Notes under the pieces: model-generated
What the model was told of the DNA's origin: nothing
Seen by the model: only the letters and a program-made list of their open reading frames with translations
Database searches by the model: none
Part shown: one piece after another, positions 12,050 to 31,238 of the stretch
Position numbering within the stretch: position 1 is the stretch's first letter
How the letters are laid out: the number at the start of each line of letters is the position of its first letter
From: Bugula neritina
Taxonomy: Eukaryota > Bryozoa > Gymnolaemata > Cheilostomatida > Bugulidae
Length of the DNA stretch: 64,000 nucleotides
NCBI GenBank assembly: GCA_964035545.1
Contig: OZ037767.1
Location: 12,953,301-13,017,300, forward strand
Direction of reading: 5' to 3'
Made by a program: the position numbers and the translations under genes

Positions 12050-13402
12050 CTCGCCACACCTATCAAAAGGTACACTCTATGATTAATGCTTGTACAATAA
12101 CAAAAAGATAAAAAGATTGGAAACAACATAGGGTTATATAAAACTAGAGATAACAAAAACTAGAAAAAGAATATATAATACAGAATAGTATACGTAGAAT
12201 AATCGAGTCTTTACTCGCATAGTCAGTAACACTTATCTATTTACATCGTGACACACAGTCTCAATGGGGGGAACCGCTTCTCTGTCACTCCCTGGCCAGT
12301 CGTCTCTCCAGTCGGGTCCAGCTCAGTGGCCGCTCGCTTCTGTTCTTTACTGAGGCGAGCCATACGCCGCTGTAGTTTCTTGATGTCGGCTAGTAAGGAC
12401 TGGTCAGGGCCGATGTCATCTCGGGGTGTATTGCTAGCATCCTTCCTTATCCTGTGGGTGCGTTGGGATACATAAGAGATCGTCGTAGTCGGGAGTTGTG
12501 GGTCGTCTGCTACCGTGCGTCCAGCACGGGTCACAATAACACGGAGGGGTTGGGTAGTTACGTCGGAAGTGTATGTCGTCGTTGTCTCGGTGGGTTGGGG
12601 GTCTGCATCGGAGTCACTCTCTACTGTTGGTCGGGTAGCGGGGAAGTCGGGGTCGTCAGGTTACTTTGCTAGTCGTCCCTCGAGTCTCGTATGCAGTTTA
12701 GTCACTTCAGCAGCCACCTGTTCCTGTTCTTTACAGAGACGAGCCATCGTCGCTGTAGCTTCTTTACATCCGTCAACAGGGACTGGTCGGGGCTAGTGTT
12801 TTGGTTAATCGAGCCATGGGTACTCTTCCTCTTCTACGGTCGGAGGGGGGGGGGTGGCTGCGTGACGGTAGGATCTATCTTCTAGTTCCTCAACCTTGAA
12901 CAGTCTCACCCGCAACAGAATGCCAGAACTGTTGAAGGGGTTTTCACCTAGTCAGTACGACACCTCGACTGAGTCTCGCAGTGTACTAACCACTGATTAT
13001 TATTAAATCACGCGGTCGACTGCCTCACTCAAGTCGTCAGTGAAATTACCTGACTTGGGAAACCAGCTTTATCGTTATGATAAAGCGAGACTGATTTAAA
13101 GCTACCAGCTTTAAATCTACTCAAATAATAGAATTATACTAATAGACTTACCATAAGGCAGCCATGACATTAGTCTGCTGCCCACTTAGGCTTTGTAGTA
13201 CGCCAGCCTGCCGGGTACAGGCGTGCACGTTGGCAGTTGAAATAGAAAAGAACGCTTTTCGCAGTGAAAGTGATTACATGATACCTCCTTCATTAGCGAG
13301 CTGACTGCGCTCTTTCCTTTACCTCGCCCCCCAGACTTCTTTTGCAGCTGTCGACACGCTACAAGATACGGTACGTGTCGATCAAGTCGCACAAGAAGTC
13401 TC

Positions 13403-13756
13403 TCAAATAAGATGGTGGCGCCCTGGTACGTTGGCTACGTTCCAACGGTACCGGGGAATTTGCTGTGACTGGTGACTCTTCCACCACGGGTGGTGTCGCC
13501 AGTACGGGGGGTCCACCAGTACGGGTGGTCTTACCCCAGCTGCCTCTTCCTCATGATTTTCAGGAATTTCTATCTCATCCGGGGCGATGGGCCTGTCGAC
13601 TGGCTCCACAGGTGGTGGGGCCGGCTCAGACAGGTCTTCTGGTGTGTTGGCCTCCTCCTCCTGGGGTGGTGGTGGCCGGGGCGGGTCGGGTGGCGCGTCG
13701 GCCGCCCTGTCCTGATCTTGCAGTATCGCAACTCCTTGTCTGCTATTGCTGCTCAC
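13403..13756 (-). pseudogene. Gypsy pol C-terminal Pro/Glu-rich region
   Basis: The open frame is rich in Pro and acidic residues (PPDPPRPPPPQEEEAN), followed by basic and aromatic residues (YWRHHPWWKSHQ, IPRYRWNVANVP). Gypsy polyproteins often end with such a low-complexity tail after the integrase. Downstream minus-strand frames (13,392-13,186; 12,534-12,241) have no recognisable domain. The last has a Lys/Arg-rich helix, KKLQRRMARLSKEQKRA. Confidence 0.4.
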
Positions 13757-13887
13757 GTAGCACTTTGTGAGCCGCCCTCATGCGTTTAATGAGCTCGTCC
13801 ACGTAATCATGGAAGTTGCACTCCTGAGCTGGAAAATGATAGGTTAGGTGTTTAGGAACCCGTGTTTCTCTCCCGAGTATGAGAAAA

Positions 13888-14298
13888 TTAAGGGTCTCCA
13901 GTGTGCTGAAGTGAGGGTACTACCGTAGGCTCACATGATTTGCGACAGCAACAAGTTTCACTCTTACCTATTAGCAGGCTTTTCTGCGAGTTGCCTAACA
14001 AACGGTTATGCCGCTCCACAACCCCATTCTCTTGCGGGTGATATGAGGTCGACCGACTTTGGTTAATCTCCCACGCCTTACAGAGATCGCTCATAATATT
14101 CGACTGAAACTGGACGCCTTGATCAGAGTGTATTTGTTCTGGCAAGCCGAAATAACAGAACAGCTGCTGATCGAAAGCCCTGGCCACTGTTGGGGCCAAC
14201 GCATCTGGGATAGCCAGCGCATCAGTCAACCACGTAGAGTGGTCAGTTAACACCAGTATACAGTTATTACCTCTCACAGATGTGGCCATGGGACCCAC
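13888..14298 (-). pseudogene. Ty3/Gypsy integrase core
   Basis: The retroviral-type integrase fold (rve) is clear. The first catalytic Asp is in VLTDHSTWLTDA, the second in EQIHSDQGVQFQSN, and the Glu in TSYHPQENGVVERHNRLL, with the D-D-35-E spacing preserved. The frame is lost after the Glu helix (NSQKSLLIG), so the C-terminal domain is frameshifted. Upstream, the 14,717-14,499 frame carries the usual linker before the HHCC region (VVCPFALRRESI). Confidence 0.8.
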
Positions 14299-15069
14299 TA
14301 GATCTACAGCAACTACCGACCGGTATGGAGGCGATGCCTCCCAGTGGTCTCAGTGGAGCGGCCATGTTTGCTAGCTTGGCAAATCTCACAATTCCGCACC
14401 CGGAATCGGACGTCTAGGGTGATACCAGGCCAGTACCATGGAAGCTGCAGACACAGAGTCACCCGTCCAGCTCCAACATGAGTTTGCTTGTAGGTGTCTC
14501 AGATCGACTCCCTACGTAGAGCAAATGGGCAAACAACCCTCTCCCGCTCTTGGTGATTTGCACCGGTAGACAACGTTATTGTTAACAACCCATTACCATT
14601 GGACTGGAGGAAATCCCAGCGGTCATAAAAATATTTGAATTCTGCACACTTGACCCGCTGTTTAGGCTCGCTAGACCGCCGTCCTTCTTTCTTGGCCCGG
14701 ACTAGATCAGCTACCACCCCAGGTAGCGTAGCTTGGAGCCAACACAGCTCCTTGACGTTGCTGAGCAGTGTAGGGTTTGCATGAAGGTTGTTAACAGCTT
14801 CAGTGAAAGGTTCCGACTAGAGTTGTCCTTCTTCCCAGTTGCATATACCTGCTTTTTCAACCTGCTCTTTCACGTCTGAGCGAGGGGATCCACCATCTTT
14901 GTGCTCGATGTTTAGGCATTGTTTACACCCGTCTGCCTGCGGCGGCCTAATTTGTCGGCATTACCGTTTTTCTTACTGGGTCGGTGTTCGAGTCGATATG
15001 AAAACTCACCCAGGATTTCAAGCCAGTGCGCTATTTGGCTGGATAGCTCAGCTTGTCAACACAGTAATA

Positions 15070-15310
15070 TAAAAGACGCGTAATCTGTTCGTAACCTGAA
15101 TGTGCACCCATACAGATATGGTCTAAAGTGTTTGACCGCCCTGACTACCGCCAGGAGCTCTCTCCTGGTTGTACAGTAGTTCTTTTTAGAAGCCGACAGA
15201 GCTTTTCTATAGTAAGCTACCACCACCTCACGTCCAGCACAGGTCCAACATTGTGGTCACTGATATCGGTGTCCAAAATGTAATCCTTCGCCAGATCAGG
15301 GTACGCCAAG
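15070..15310 (-). pseudogene. Gypsy RT/RNase H fragment
   Basis: The minus strand reads ILAYPDLAKDYILDTDIS, then after a small shift VVVAYYRKALSASKKNYC and TTRRELLAVVRAVKHFRPYL, then FRLRTDYASF. These are the RT-connection and RNase H signature blocks of Ty3/Gypsy polyproteins. The RNase H Asp (LDTD) and Glu (RREL) are retained. The frame is interrupted at least once. Confidence 0.75.
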
Positions 15311-15329
15311 ATGGTCAGACAGTGGATTA

Positions 15330-15500
15330 GCTATTGTTAGGTTGTGTACGCTGTAATTATGTAGTGTTTATTGGTTGATGCATAGTTTTACTTGTGTATA
15401 TTTGTATTAAATAAACACGTAATAATCTACTTTAACTTGGCAGTTCTGCATTACTTTAAATACCCAGCAATTAGTGAATGCACAGTTTCACAACACTATG
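15330..15500 (+). mobile_element. LTR 3' fragment, plus orientation
   Basis: It matches the 3' half of the repeat at 9,545-9,902 (GTAATTATGTAGTG ... AACTTGGCAGTTCTGCATTA ... TTAGTGAATG ... TTTCACAACA) and includes AATAAAC. It abuts the truncated 5' side of the minus-strand Gypsy element, so it probably marks the breakpoint or a later insertion. Confidence 0.45.
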
Positions 15501-16136
15501 ACTAACAAATTATAATGTAATACATAGACCAATGTTTAGTAGGGGTCCAGAGAACTTCTACTTCTGACAACCATTACAATATACTGTAGTTACTTGGTGA
15601 AAAACTCTCAACTCTGACATAACAGTTTGCTTTCTGAGATGAGCTCCAGGTTTAAAAAACTTTGAAAAAGCAGTTTGAAAAGTGAACTTTCCAACTTGTT
15701 TTGTAAACAGGGTATTTATTTAAAACCACAAGAAAGATTACAAAAATTAGCTCAATACTATTTTTTAATTATTAAAAGATAAAAGCAGTTGAATATAGCA
15801 GAATATTTTGCAATTTACTTTGATTATTAAAATGTTCATAAAATATTGATCAACCAATTTACATTAAAAATTTACAAAAATTGTTGTATAAAAAATATAC
15901 TTTAATAAATATTTTTTAAAAATTGATATGCATGACTAACAATGCTATATACAATATTAGTTTCATAAAAAATACAAACTATAAATACTGTTGATTTATG
16001 GCGTATACTACAAAATTCAACATTATGGTGTGTTCGAAAAATGTAAGAAAGGATGTAACAAGAAACATAAAGTAAAGCATGAAAATAGTCATGTTAAATC
16101 ATGGTTGACAAACATTAAATCTCTCTTGAGGCTACG

Positions 16137-16188
16137 TTAGGCTAAGAAGTCATTTCTCCAAACTTTGTGGCTGGGTTCTGGCTGATAC
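16137..16188 (-). pseudogene. Relic last exon of gene A
   Basis: It is 52 bp after CTGTAG, the same length and start (GTATCAGCCAGAACCCAGCC) as exon 8 of gene B, including the final TAA. In gene A the preceding exon now ends in an in-frame stop because of upstream deletions, so this exon would be 3' UTR or unused. The acceptor is intact. Confidence 0.75.
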
Positions 16189-16398
16189 CTACAGTAATAT
16201 ATAAATTGAATACATCTAATGCTGATGACAAGGTTTTTAGTATATATTTATGTGAGTTACTGCATTGTTAAAAACCATAGATGTTTTGTAAAAAAATATC
16301 AAAGCTGTAGCGTTTTTGCTCTAACTAGGCCTACGGTTATTCTGAAGTGAATAAGCTACTAGTTTGTTAAAAGTTGTAACTTATTCACTCACTTTCTG

Positions 16399-23371
<6,973 letters not shown>

Positions 23372-25229
23372 CCTATAGCAATTATTATTTTACTTTATTC
23401 AGGTCAACCTCATTTTGTACTAAAATATAACACGCCCCCTAATCTAGCATAAGCTCTGCTTTGCTTCAAAGCATTCCTCTGTAATTTTAGTTAGCAATAA
23501 TCCTGTTTTTGTTCTCCTTCCAATATTATCATGCCCTTCTACAGCTATAACCATACAATAAATTTTTGAAATCTGTTTCTTCAACTTGTCAATTTGTTCA
23601 AGCTATGTAATACATTTCTCATGGTTTCCAATCGTTCTGTAATTTAAATTCTTCATTCAGTCAGTTTCTAATAACCAATATCATTTTTTGTCAACAATAG
23701 TGATGAAGCTGTTTACTAATTTCAGTATTGCAGCGTTTCATCTCAATACATGTAAAGTTAACTTTTTATAACACTAGAATTAGCTGATTTCAAATATCTA
23801 GGTTTTTCAGACTTCAATTATTTTATTAATGCCGGGCGCTATACAAGTGTATCTAGTACTTATGCTTTTTTCTGATGCTATAGCCATAAATGCGTTTGAC
23901 AACTGGTGAACAGTTGTTTTACCATTATTCATAAAGATATAATTTGTGTCTGCAATTATATACTTTGATTGACTATAACAAAACACACTACGTTCCTCTA
24001 CAAAAAGTGGTTAAAGACAAGCAGTTGTTAAATTATGGTTAGTCAGGGTTTTTACAATTTATTCACCTAATTTGTTTTTTTTTATATGTTTATATTTCAT
24101 TTGTTAAATAAACATTACTGTATAAGCAGTATATGGCCTACGTCTTTATCTCCTACCAACATCTTTGTAGATAGTTGGTTGCAGCAAAGTTCTTCAAACA
24201 TAAAAGAGTTCACATGGCATATAGAGATAATATTCACCTGTTTCAGCCAGTTGATACTCCCTCAAGTTGCGTAATGTCTGTCTCTTTTTTCAATTTTACA
24301 ATTTTCAGAGCTCATCTGGTTCTGACAAATAACGAAATGCTAGTAGCTTATGAATGTCACTCAATCTTTTATATTACTGAAAAATCAAAGTATAGGAATC
24401 TCATCGGATAGGTAAAGCTCATTGCTTTCATTCATATTTTGCAATAACTTTCATTGCTCTCAAATAATTGGCTCATGGCTGTAGTAAAATGCTTTGACAC
24501 TCCCATACTTGGTCACTTCGCTTGCCTCGATCAGTAGCATAGTGACTAACTGTGGTTGTTCTTTGCCCGTGTAACATTTTATATCATTTGAATGAATTAA
24601 ATTAGAAAATATCTAAAAAAGTTCGATATATAATATTTTGTTGCTATAAAAACTCGACTTGTTTTATTGCTTTTAGTCTCTAAAAAAGTCAAGTACTGTT
24701 TGCACAAACAAATATTATCATTTAATTGATTAATGAACACTGCTGTATGATTCTGCTTCTATATAAATGGATTTTTAATGCTTTTAAGAAATATGCAGGC
24801 TAATCTGTGCACAATGCAGCTGCTTCAGATGTGGTCCTCGCAATTTTACAAAGCAGACTACCACCGCAAGGAAGGGAGAGTATCATTGCTTCCACAAAAG
24901 CAAATTTAAAAGTTGCACTTGCTTGAATCAGATTGCTGTACTAGTTTTCAGCAGTTAAGAGCCTTGAATAATGCATGAGGCTTGAATTAGTAGATAAACA
25001 AAGACAAGATCCCGCATACTGGTCAAGCTATGTTGGGTTTTCTTTAACAATGAAAACTATCGATTTGTAAAATGAGTCCCAATTAACACAAGGTGAAGCC
25101 TCATGTAAATACAATTGCCAAGCAGCGTCTAAAGGTTTGAGTCACTTTGTAAATCTAAATCTATCACATTTGCAAAGATATTATTATGTTTAAAAGTTTT
25201 TCTTTTAGGTATAGTTTAAGGAAATTTAT

Positions 25230-25830
25230 TTGATACCGTACAATGACCAATTTTGTGAAAGCATTAACAAAACCCTTTGTTGGTCTATTTATAAATGCTA
25301 TATAAAGGTAAGCTTTTCCTTGAAAGCTAATTTAAAACCCAAACACCTTTTCTATGCACAAGTAATCTGCTCTACCGTATTATTTATGTCAACCACCTAT
25401 TATAACTCAACCACACAATTCTACAAAGACATTTCATTTAAAGAGTTGAGAGTTGTGCCCAATCAGTCAATGAGGCATTAGCTCAAGCTCTTTTCACCCT
25501 CCCTGCTTTGTAAAATGTGCTTTTGATTCTTTATTCAAAAGGTTACTAACCACTCTCTTCACAACCTACTTTTAGTTAGGCTATAAACAGAAATTAAACG
25601 AGAAAACTGTATTTTTTAGAAAATACAATTTTTAAAAGATAAAAAATTGGTTTTTAACTAAATCTTTGTTCTGATTTCATACAGATAATCTGTGGAGTAC
25701 TACAGGGATCTATAGTAGTCCTCACACTATTCCTAATAATATGAAGGTATATCATAATTGATATATTACCATACAGTTACAGTTTTAGAGTCCATAGTAT
25801 TTGCTGATGACACAGATCAACAGACATACT
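25230..25830 (+). pseudogene. LINE reverse transcriptase relic
   Basis: Two RT signatures survive close together. CGVLQGSIVVLTLFLI (25,691-25,738, equivalent of GVPQGSILGPLLFLIYIND) is followed by a stop and then SIVFADDTDQQTY (about 25,793-25,831, the FADDT active-site motif). Upstream frames are broken. The inverted copy in arm 2 lies at 43,380-43,520, so the insertion predates the duplication. Confidence 0.55.
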
Positions 25831-26917
25831 AAGCAATGTAGGCATCTTAACTTGTAAATTAAATAAAACTGAAACTTGGGTAATACAACTAGATTAACCA
25901 TGTTTACATAAGTAAAACAAACTACACAATTATTAAATCAGCTCAAATCAGACGATACTTCAACGACTTTTTCTTGATGAATAAAATATGTTCTCGCTAC
26001 TTATTTAGAGAACTCTAGTCCAAATATACAACTTTTTTGTTAATTTTAAATCAAGTTACTTTCAGGTAATGTAACAAATATGTATCTACTACAAAAGAAA
26101 AGGTGTTATTCTAGATAGACGGTTCCCAGTTAGAAACTAAGTATTTATTTTGGTGCAGTATATATGTATTTTATGTGCAGTTTATTTAGTACTATTAAAA
26201 TATATAGGTATATGTAAATAGATCTGAATCAATTGTTTGTTCAATATTGCACAATAAATTTTAAAATACAAGAGAGACACAATATATTATTTTTAAGATA
26301 AAAATATTAAATATTTTTATTAAGCAATATATTTACAGAATACAATACATAAATACATTCTATGATATATCACATACTGCTATATTACAACTGCAACTCA
26401 GAACAAGGGAAACCAGGTGTTGAACACATTTATATTAACTATTATTTCATGTTTAGCAATCAATACAACAGCTATATAGGTACATATGTTAATCTATATA
26501 TTATATATATTGTACCAAAATAAGAAAATTACGTCTAACTAAAAAGCGCCTATCTGGGATGAAACCAAAGAAAACACTTTGCATAATACCATGCAAACAA
26601 CTACATCTCTGCTTGTAACAGCAAAATTTAAGAGAAACTTTCATAATTGACTTAAAAATATACAAGATCTTCACAAGAATTGCGAATATAGTATAATGTG
26701 AGTAAGATTGAGGTGAGTTTAAAGGTATGTGGTGGTCTACAAACAACTCTAAGTCTCAAGCTACCACTAGTAAGATGAGGTGGGGATAAAATCAAGTAAC
26801 AGTCAGATGTTGCATTGGGATATTTTTATTGTTACTGCAGCACAGCATAAACTTGGTGGTATAATTATAAGCATTGAGTACACGAGTAGCTACAGCTAAA
26901 ATTAATTGCTACAATTC

Positions 26918-26949
26918 ATCTGGCTGTGTATGGTACTACACAGCCAGAT
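26918..26949. repeat. 13-bp perfect inverted repeat
   Basis: ATCTGGCTGTGTA and TACACAGCCAGAT are separated by 6 bases. The matching arm 2 site (about 42,620) no longer has the paired arm. Confidence 0.6.
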
Positions 26950-27394
26950 AATTAAAACTATGGTCATTTGAGACTAAAGGTTTTACATCTAAGCCTCCAT
27001 GTTTTTTATAAGTTTCAATGAATGTAATGTCCATTAGTTTTAAAATTAAAAGCTAATGTTGTTTTTGAGCTATGAATTATGGTTAGTATAATAAGTATGT
27101 GTGACAATTGTTTTCATGTATTATAAAACTGCTAATTGTTTGGTTCATTACCATTGTGATAATGTCCTAATATGAGTACGTCTGTGATATAGCCTTATTT
27201 ATATCAGGTCAAGCAAATGTGCCGGTTCCCATAGGCATTGTATTTTCTTAAAGGTAATAAAATATAGTTTTAAGACAATTTTCTTTTCAAAGGAATGTTT
27301 ATAGGTCTTCCCATTATATGAAATACAAGTGAACAGTAGATACATATGCAATAAATTGGACATTATACTTAAACTATTTTTATTAAATGCTCAG

Positions 27395-27605
27395 GGAGCA
27401 GTAGCGGTCTAGAGGTTAGAGGTTAGAGTGCTGGCATAGTAAACACAAAGTCATGGGATACGAATCAAAGTAAAGGCCATTGGTGATGCCAGGAAGAGCA
27501 CCCAGTTATAATTCACATATGAACAAATCATTAGGTCACTTTAAAAACTCTTTCCATCGAGGTTTTCACAGGGATAGGGACTATAAACTTGCTTAGTTTA
27601 TTTTC
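27395..27605 (+). mobile_element. tRNA-derived SINE, family 1
   Basis: A tRNA-like head (GCGGTCTAGAGGTTAGA) is followed by AAAGGCCATTGGTGATGCCA and the GACTATAAACTTGCTTAGTT end. It is paired with the inverted copy at 41,975-42,188, so it was present before the arms were duplicated. Confidence 0.65.
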
Positions 27606-28355
27606 AAGAAATTATCTCTATGTTGTAGTGGTAATTGGTAGTTTACTAATTTAATTATCAACAGTACATTAACAGTAACACTAAATTTAGTTACTGCATG
27701 TAAGCAGTAGTTAAGTGTCATTAGCATATTAGTATTACTATTTATATTGTACTTGAGAATGTCTTCATCCTACCTGCAGGCAGTCATATCAATAGGCACA
27801 TTCACAACTGCTGGATATTAACTACTTGCATATCAATGGATATGAACGATTACTGTCAGAAATAATTTCTATTAATAACTCTGGTGTCTAGACAGCAGAG
27901 TTGGACAACCTGGCAATTTACTATTGGCTAAAGGGAGTGCCCAGTTAACATAAATAGGAGGCCTTCCTTATACAGTGGCACTCTTGAAAACTGACTCCTG
28001 AAGACCTACTCCTGAAGAGCAGCTCTTGACAAGACAAGGGAACACCAGAAGAAGCTCTGAGCTATAGAGGAGTCACCAAATAAACCATCAAGAACCTTTA
28101 AGATGATTAATATTAATTTACAATATATGCATATAGATAATATAGTAAATACCACCTTTATGTAATAGGAATATTTCTTTGAATAGAATTGTACAATCGA
28201 GATACAGCAAATATGAAAATTTATACTGTAACAATTGGTGGAGGGCCTTAAAGTCTCCATTCTTGTAGCCAAGTTATTTGCTTGATAGCCAAGGTCGCAC
28301 CTTGTGTATAATTATAGTTTGAGAAATTGTAATTGTGCTCCTATTAACGATTGCA

Positions 28356-31238
28356 GACAAGCATTTTTTAAATTTCAGAATGCCATTAAATAGATGGTAA
28401 ACAATTTTATGTAATTGACAGGTCCCACAATTTAAAGCTCTATTGAAAAATATTATATACTAGTAGGCAGTGATGACCAGAGCCCTGGTAAATAGAGAGT
28501 ATACCAAAATTTATATTCTGGAAGTTAAACATTATTGCCAAAGGGAAACTGTTTGCCATATTGACACAATTATCTATGTTTTAGAGTTCAATTTTACATT
28601 TGTGTTATAAGATATCTGTGGCATAGCTGAACCCCAGAAGTCTGATCAACTTGTGTGGTAAGTAGCACCCATCAGATATATTGTCATATTCACATACTAA
28701 TTATTGTACACCTTTGTTAAATATACAACAGCTGTTTATCTTTAATTTTGAAATTAGGAGGACCTCTGCAACTTTATCACAAAAATAAAATTTTACACAC
28801 TACATACATCCAAATTGAAAATGTCAGTCTGAATTATTATGAAAAACTGGGGTAGAAAATAATAATACATACAGGATAAGAGCACGCGACTCCTTTAAAA
28901 CGTTTCATTTACTATAACTATTGGTATACCAAAATAAGTAATCAGCTACCCAAACTACAACAGCAACCCGCAATACATGCTTTTAAAATCAAAGCCTGCG
29001 CAATTACTATTGCAAGCTGAAATAATTGTAGTACCCTTAAATTCCAAATCAAGAGGAATTCACACACTTCACACTATCAATTGTAAGACCAGACAAACAA
29101 TGGCAGCTCCTACGTTAAGAGACTCACGGAAAGAAATGGCCTCCGCAGCGGTTACCACGACTTCCCTCCCTACATCATTGACAACAGCAACCACTACAAT
29201 ATCACAACTACCAGTCCTGCCTCTAGGGCACAACATACCAGACTGGTCTGGAAGATGCAGTGCTACTTGTGACTAGACAAAAAACATCCGGTGCTATCCA
29301 ATTTTCGACTTCAACTCAAGACACTTTTAACTTTTGAAACTCACTTTCAGAATATATGACAACAATGTGTCTAAAAGGCAAGATAACTCCATCAATGCCA
29401 CCAGCACCAACATCATATGCAGTATTATTTACATCATACCCATCACCACCACCACCACCACCATCACCAAGTCGCCACCGCCACCATCACCGCCACCGAC
29501 ACCAACACCAACACCAACACCACCAACACCAACACCACCAACACCAACACCACCAACACCAACACCAACACCAACATACCATCACCGCCATGCACTGTAT
29601 AGCTTCCCGTCACAACATCTGTGTGCAGTGTTGTATTTTTACTTTCCTATCTGCAATGATTTTAATTAAAAGAAGCCTCATATTTGTAGCTGCTTAATGG
29701 TGTACGAAAGCTTAGTTTTAGTAATTTATTTTACAGCTTTTAGATTGAAATAAAATTTAACCATACATGCAACAAAATTTAATTCAAGTAAAAGTGATCG
29801 TCAGTGTTCCTTTCTTCTGCCAATATTCATTTTATATTTTTAGATTTTTTATTTTGCTTTTTACGTACGCTAATTTAATCAAATATCTGATGAAAAAAGC
29901 TGATGCTACTACCAGCCACCCTGTGTAAAACATTGCTGCAAGTAGAATTATTTCAACACTAGAAACAAAATGTTGAAAGCATGATAAAGCAATAGTACTT
30001 ATTACAGTTACATATTACTATTATATATTGGATGAGATGCTATATATTCTAAAATTTCACAATACATTACAAACATGTACGTAATACTATAGTAATATTG
30101 ATGGATACTCAACATGTAGTTAATACACATACTATGAACAGAGCTAGCACAACTTTTACTTAAGCTGTACTCAGTTTAACTTCTTAACTTATACTTAACT
30201 TATATACTGGTAAGGTTGCAACTTCATACGTCATAACCTTAAGTATACATAGTTATCGTATATTTGTCATTATATGTGAGTTATCCTCTCTTTATAATGA
30301 AATTAATTTAGTAGTCTTTTTAAATACATAAGTTTTTATTTAAAAATACAAGTTTATGTCATAGTTCTCATAGATTTTTACAGTGTTTTTGGTTGCAAGT
30401 TAAATATATACTATATAGTAGTCATGTAGCGGATTTAGCTGTCATAATTACTATGAAACCCCTTGAAATCCACGAAATTCTCCAACTAAATTGCTTTAAT
30501 GTTAGTGATTGGTTTGTAGATTCTAGTGTCTATGCATCAGCAGAGACTTCTGTTTTAGCATTGACCTCTAGCAGTATATATCAGATGTGTCTAGAATATT
30601 CTAGTGAGTCCAGTAGAGATAAAAGCTGATTTTTACTAGTGGTAGGATGTGTCTTCTAAATTATTTTTATTCAATGTCTTAGCCATCCTTCTCTCCAGCT
30701 CTAAGTTTTTATCTGTAAATATATTTATAATCATAAATATTCTACATACTAAAATCTATGTGCCATGTCCTACATTTCATATACGTATAATAGCTTACCA
30801 TACTGTAGTGCGAGCATTCTTGTATTTAGTGAATGGTAAGACAACTTCCAATAAAGTATATTATATAATATATTTATAAATATAAATAATACAACTTCTA
30901 ACTTACATTTGCTCTACCTATGCATTATGCTAATATATACAACTGTACCCTGGGTATAATGTAATCAGGACGTGATAAGATAATTCCAAATTAAGTAAGC
31001 ATAAACATAATATATTAAGTCTGTACAACTTGTAAAATTGTAGGAGAAAGCAACTAACCCATTTCATAGTCTAGTGCCTCACTATAGCCATAGTTGGTGT
31101 GTGTGGGACTGGTTGGGGGGGGGGTGGGAAGACATCCTGCTTCTACTGATAGTAGAGCAACTGTTTCCCCTGCCAGTAGTCATTGTGCTCATCTGAGTGT
31201 CGTACATTATCTGTCCTGAACTCTCCATGGCCTTCTTG
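28356..31238. other. Spacer sequence, no confident gene
   Basis: It contains a low-complexity CAC/CCAACA stretch (29,440-29,580) that gives spurious Pro/Thr and His frames, and a Thr-rich frame at 28,977-29,276 (TTTSLPTSLTTATTTISQLP) without splice context. A G-run lies at 31,115-31,125. Confidence 0.4.

Larger units (their letters stand above)
12050..15312 (-). mobile_element. Ty3/Gypsy LTR retrotransposon, 5'-truncated and decayed
   Basis: On the minus strand the domain order is RNase H (15,310-15,070), linker and zinc-finger region (14,717-14,330), integrase core (14,298-13,888), Pro-rich C-terminal region (13,756-13,403), then non-conserved 3' ORFs and the LTR. Gag, protease and the RT palm are missing: the element stops at 15,312 where a plus-strand LTR fragment begins. 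Frameshifts separate the domains, so it is not functional. Base composition is markedly more GC-rich than its surroundings, consistent with a relatively recent insertion. The segment 12,340-12,420 has a diverged second copy at 12,720-12,795. Confidence 0.75.
23372..28355. other. Arm 1 sequence upstream of gene A: decayed repeats
   Basis: It is non-coding apart from transposon relics. It holds a LINE RT relic (25,230-25,830), a 13-bp inverted repeat (26,918-26,949) and a SINE (27,395). The promoter of gene A should lie just above 23,371, but no TATA or CpG-rich element stands out. Confidence 0.5.

Noticed and set aside
12241-12885. Independent genes on the plus strand within the Gypsy region
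   Set aside because: They overlap GC-rich retrotransposon sequence whose recognised domains are all on the minus strand. The plus frames have no domain.
29334-29697. Pro/Thr- and His-rich frames
   Set aside because: Produced by a CAC/CCAACA simple repeat open in three frames, with no splice or signal context.
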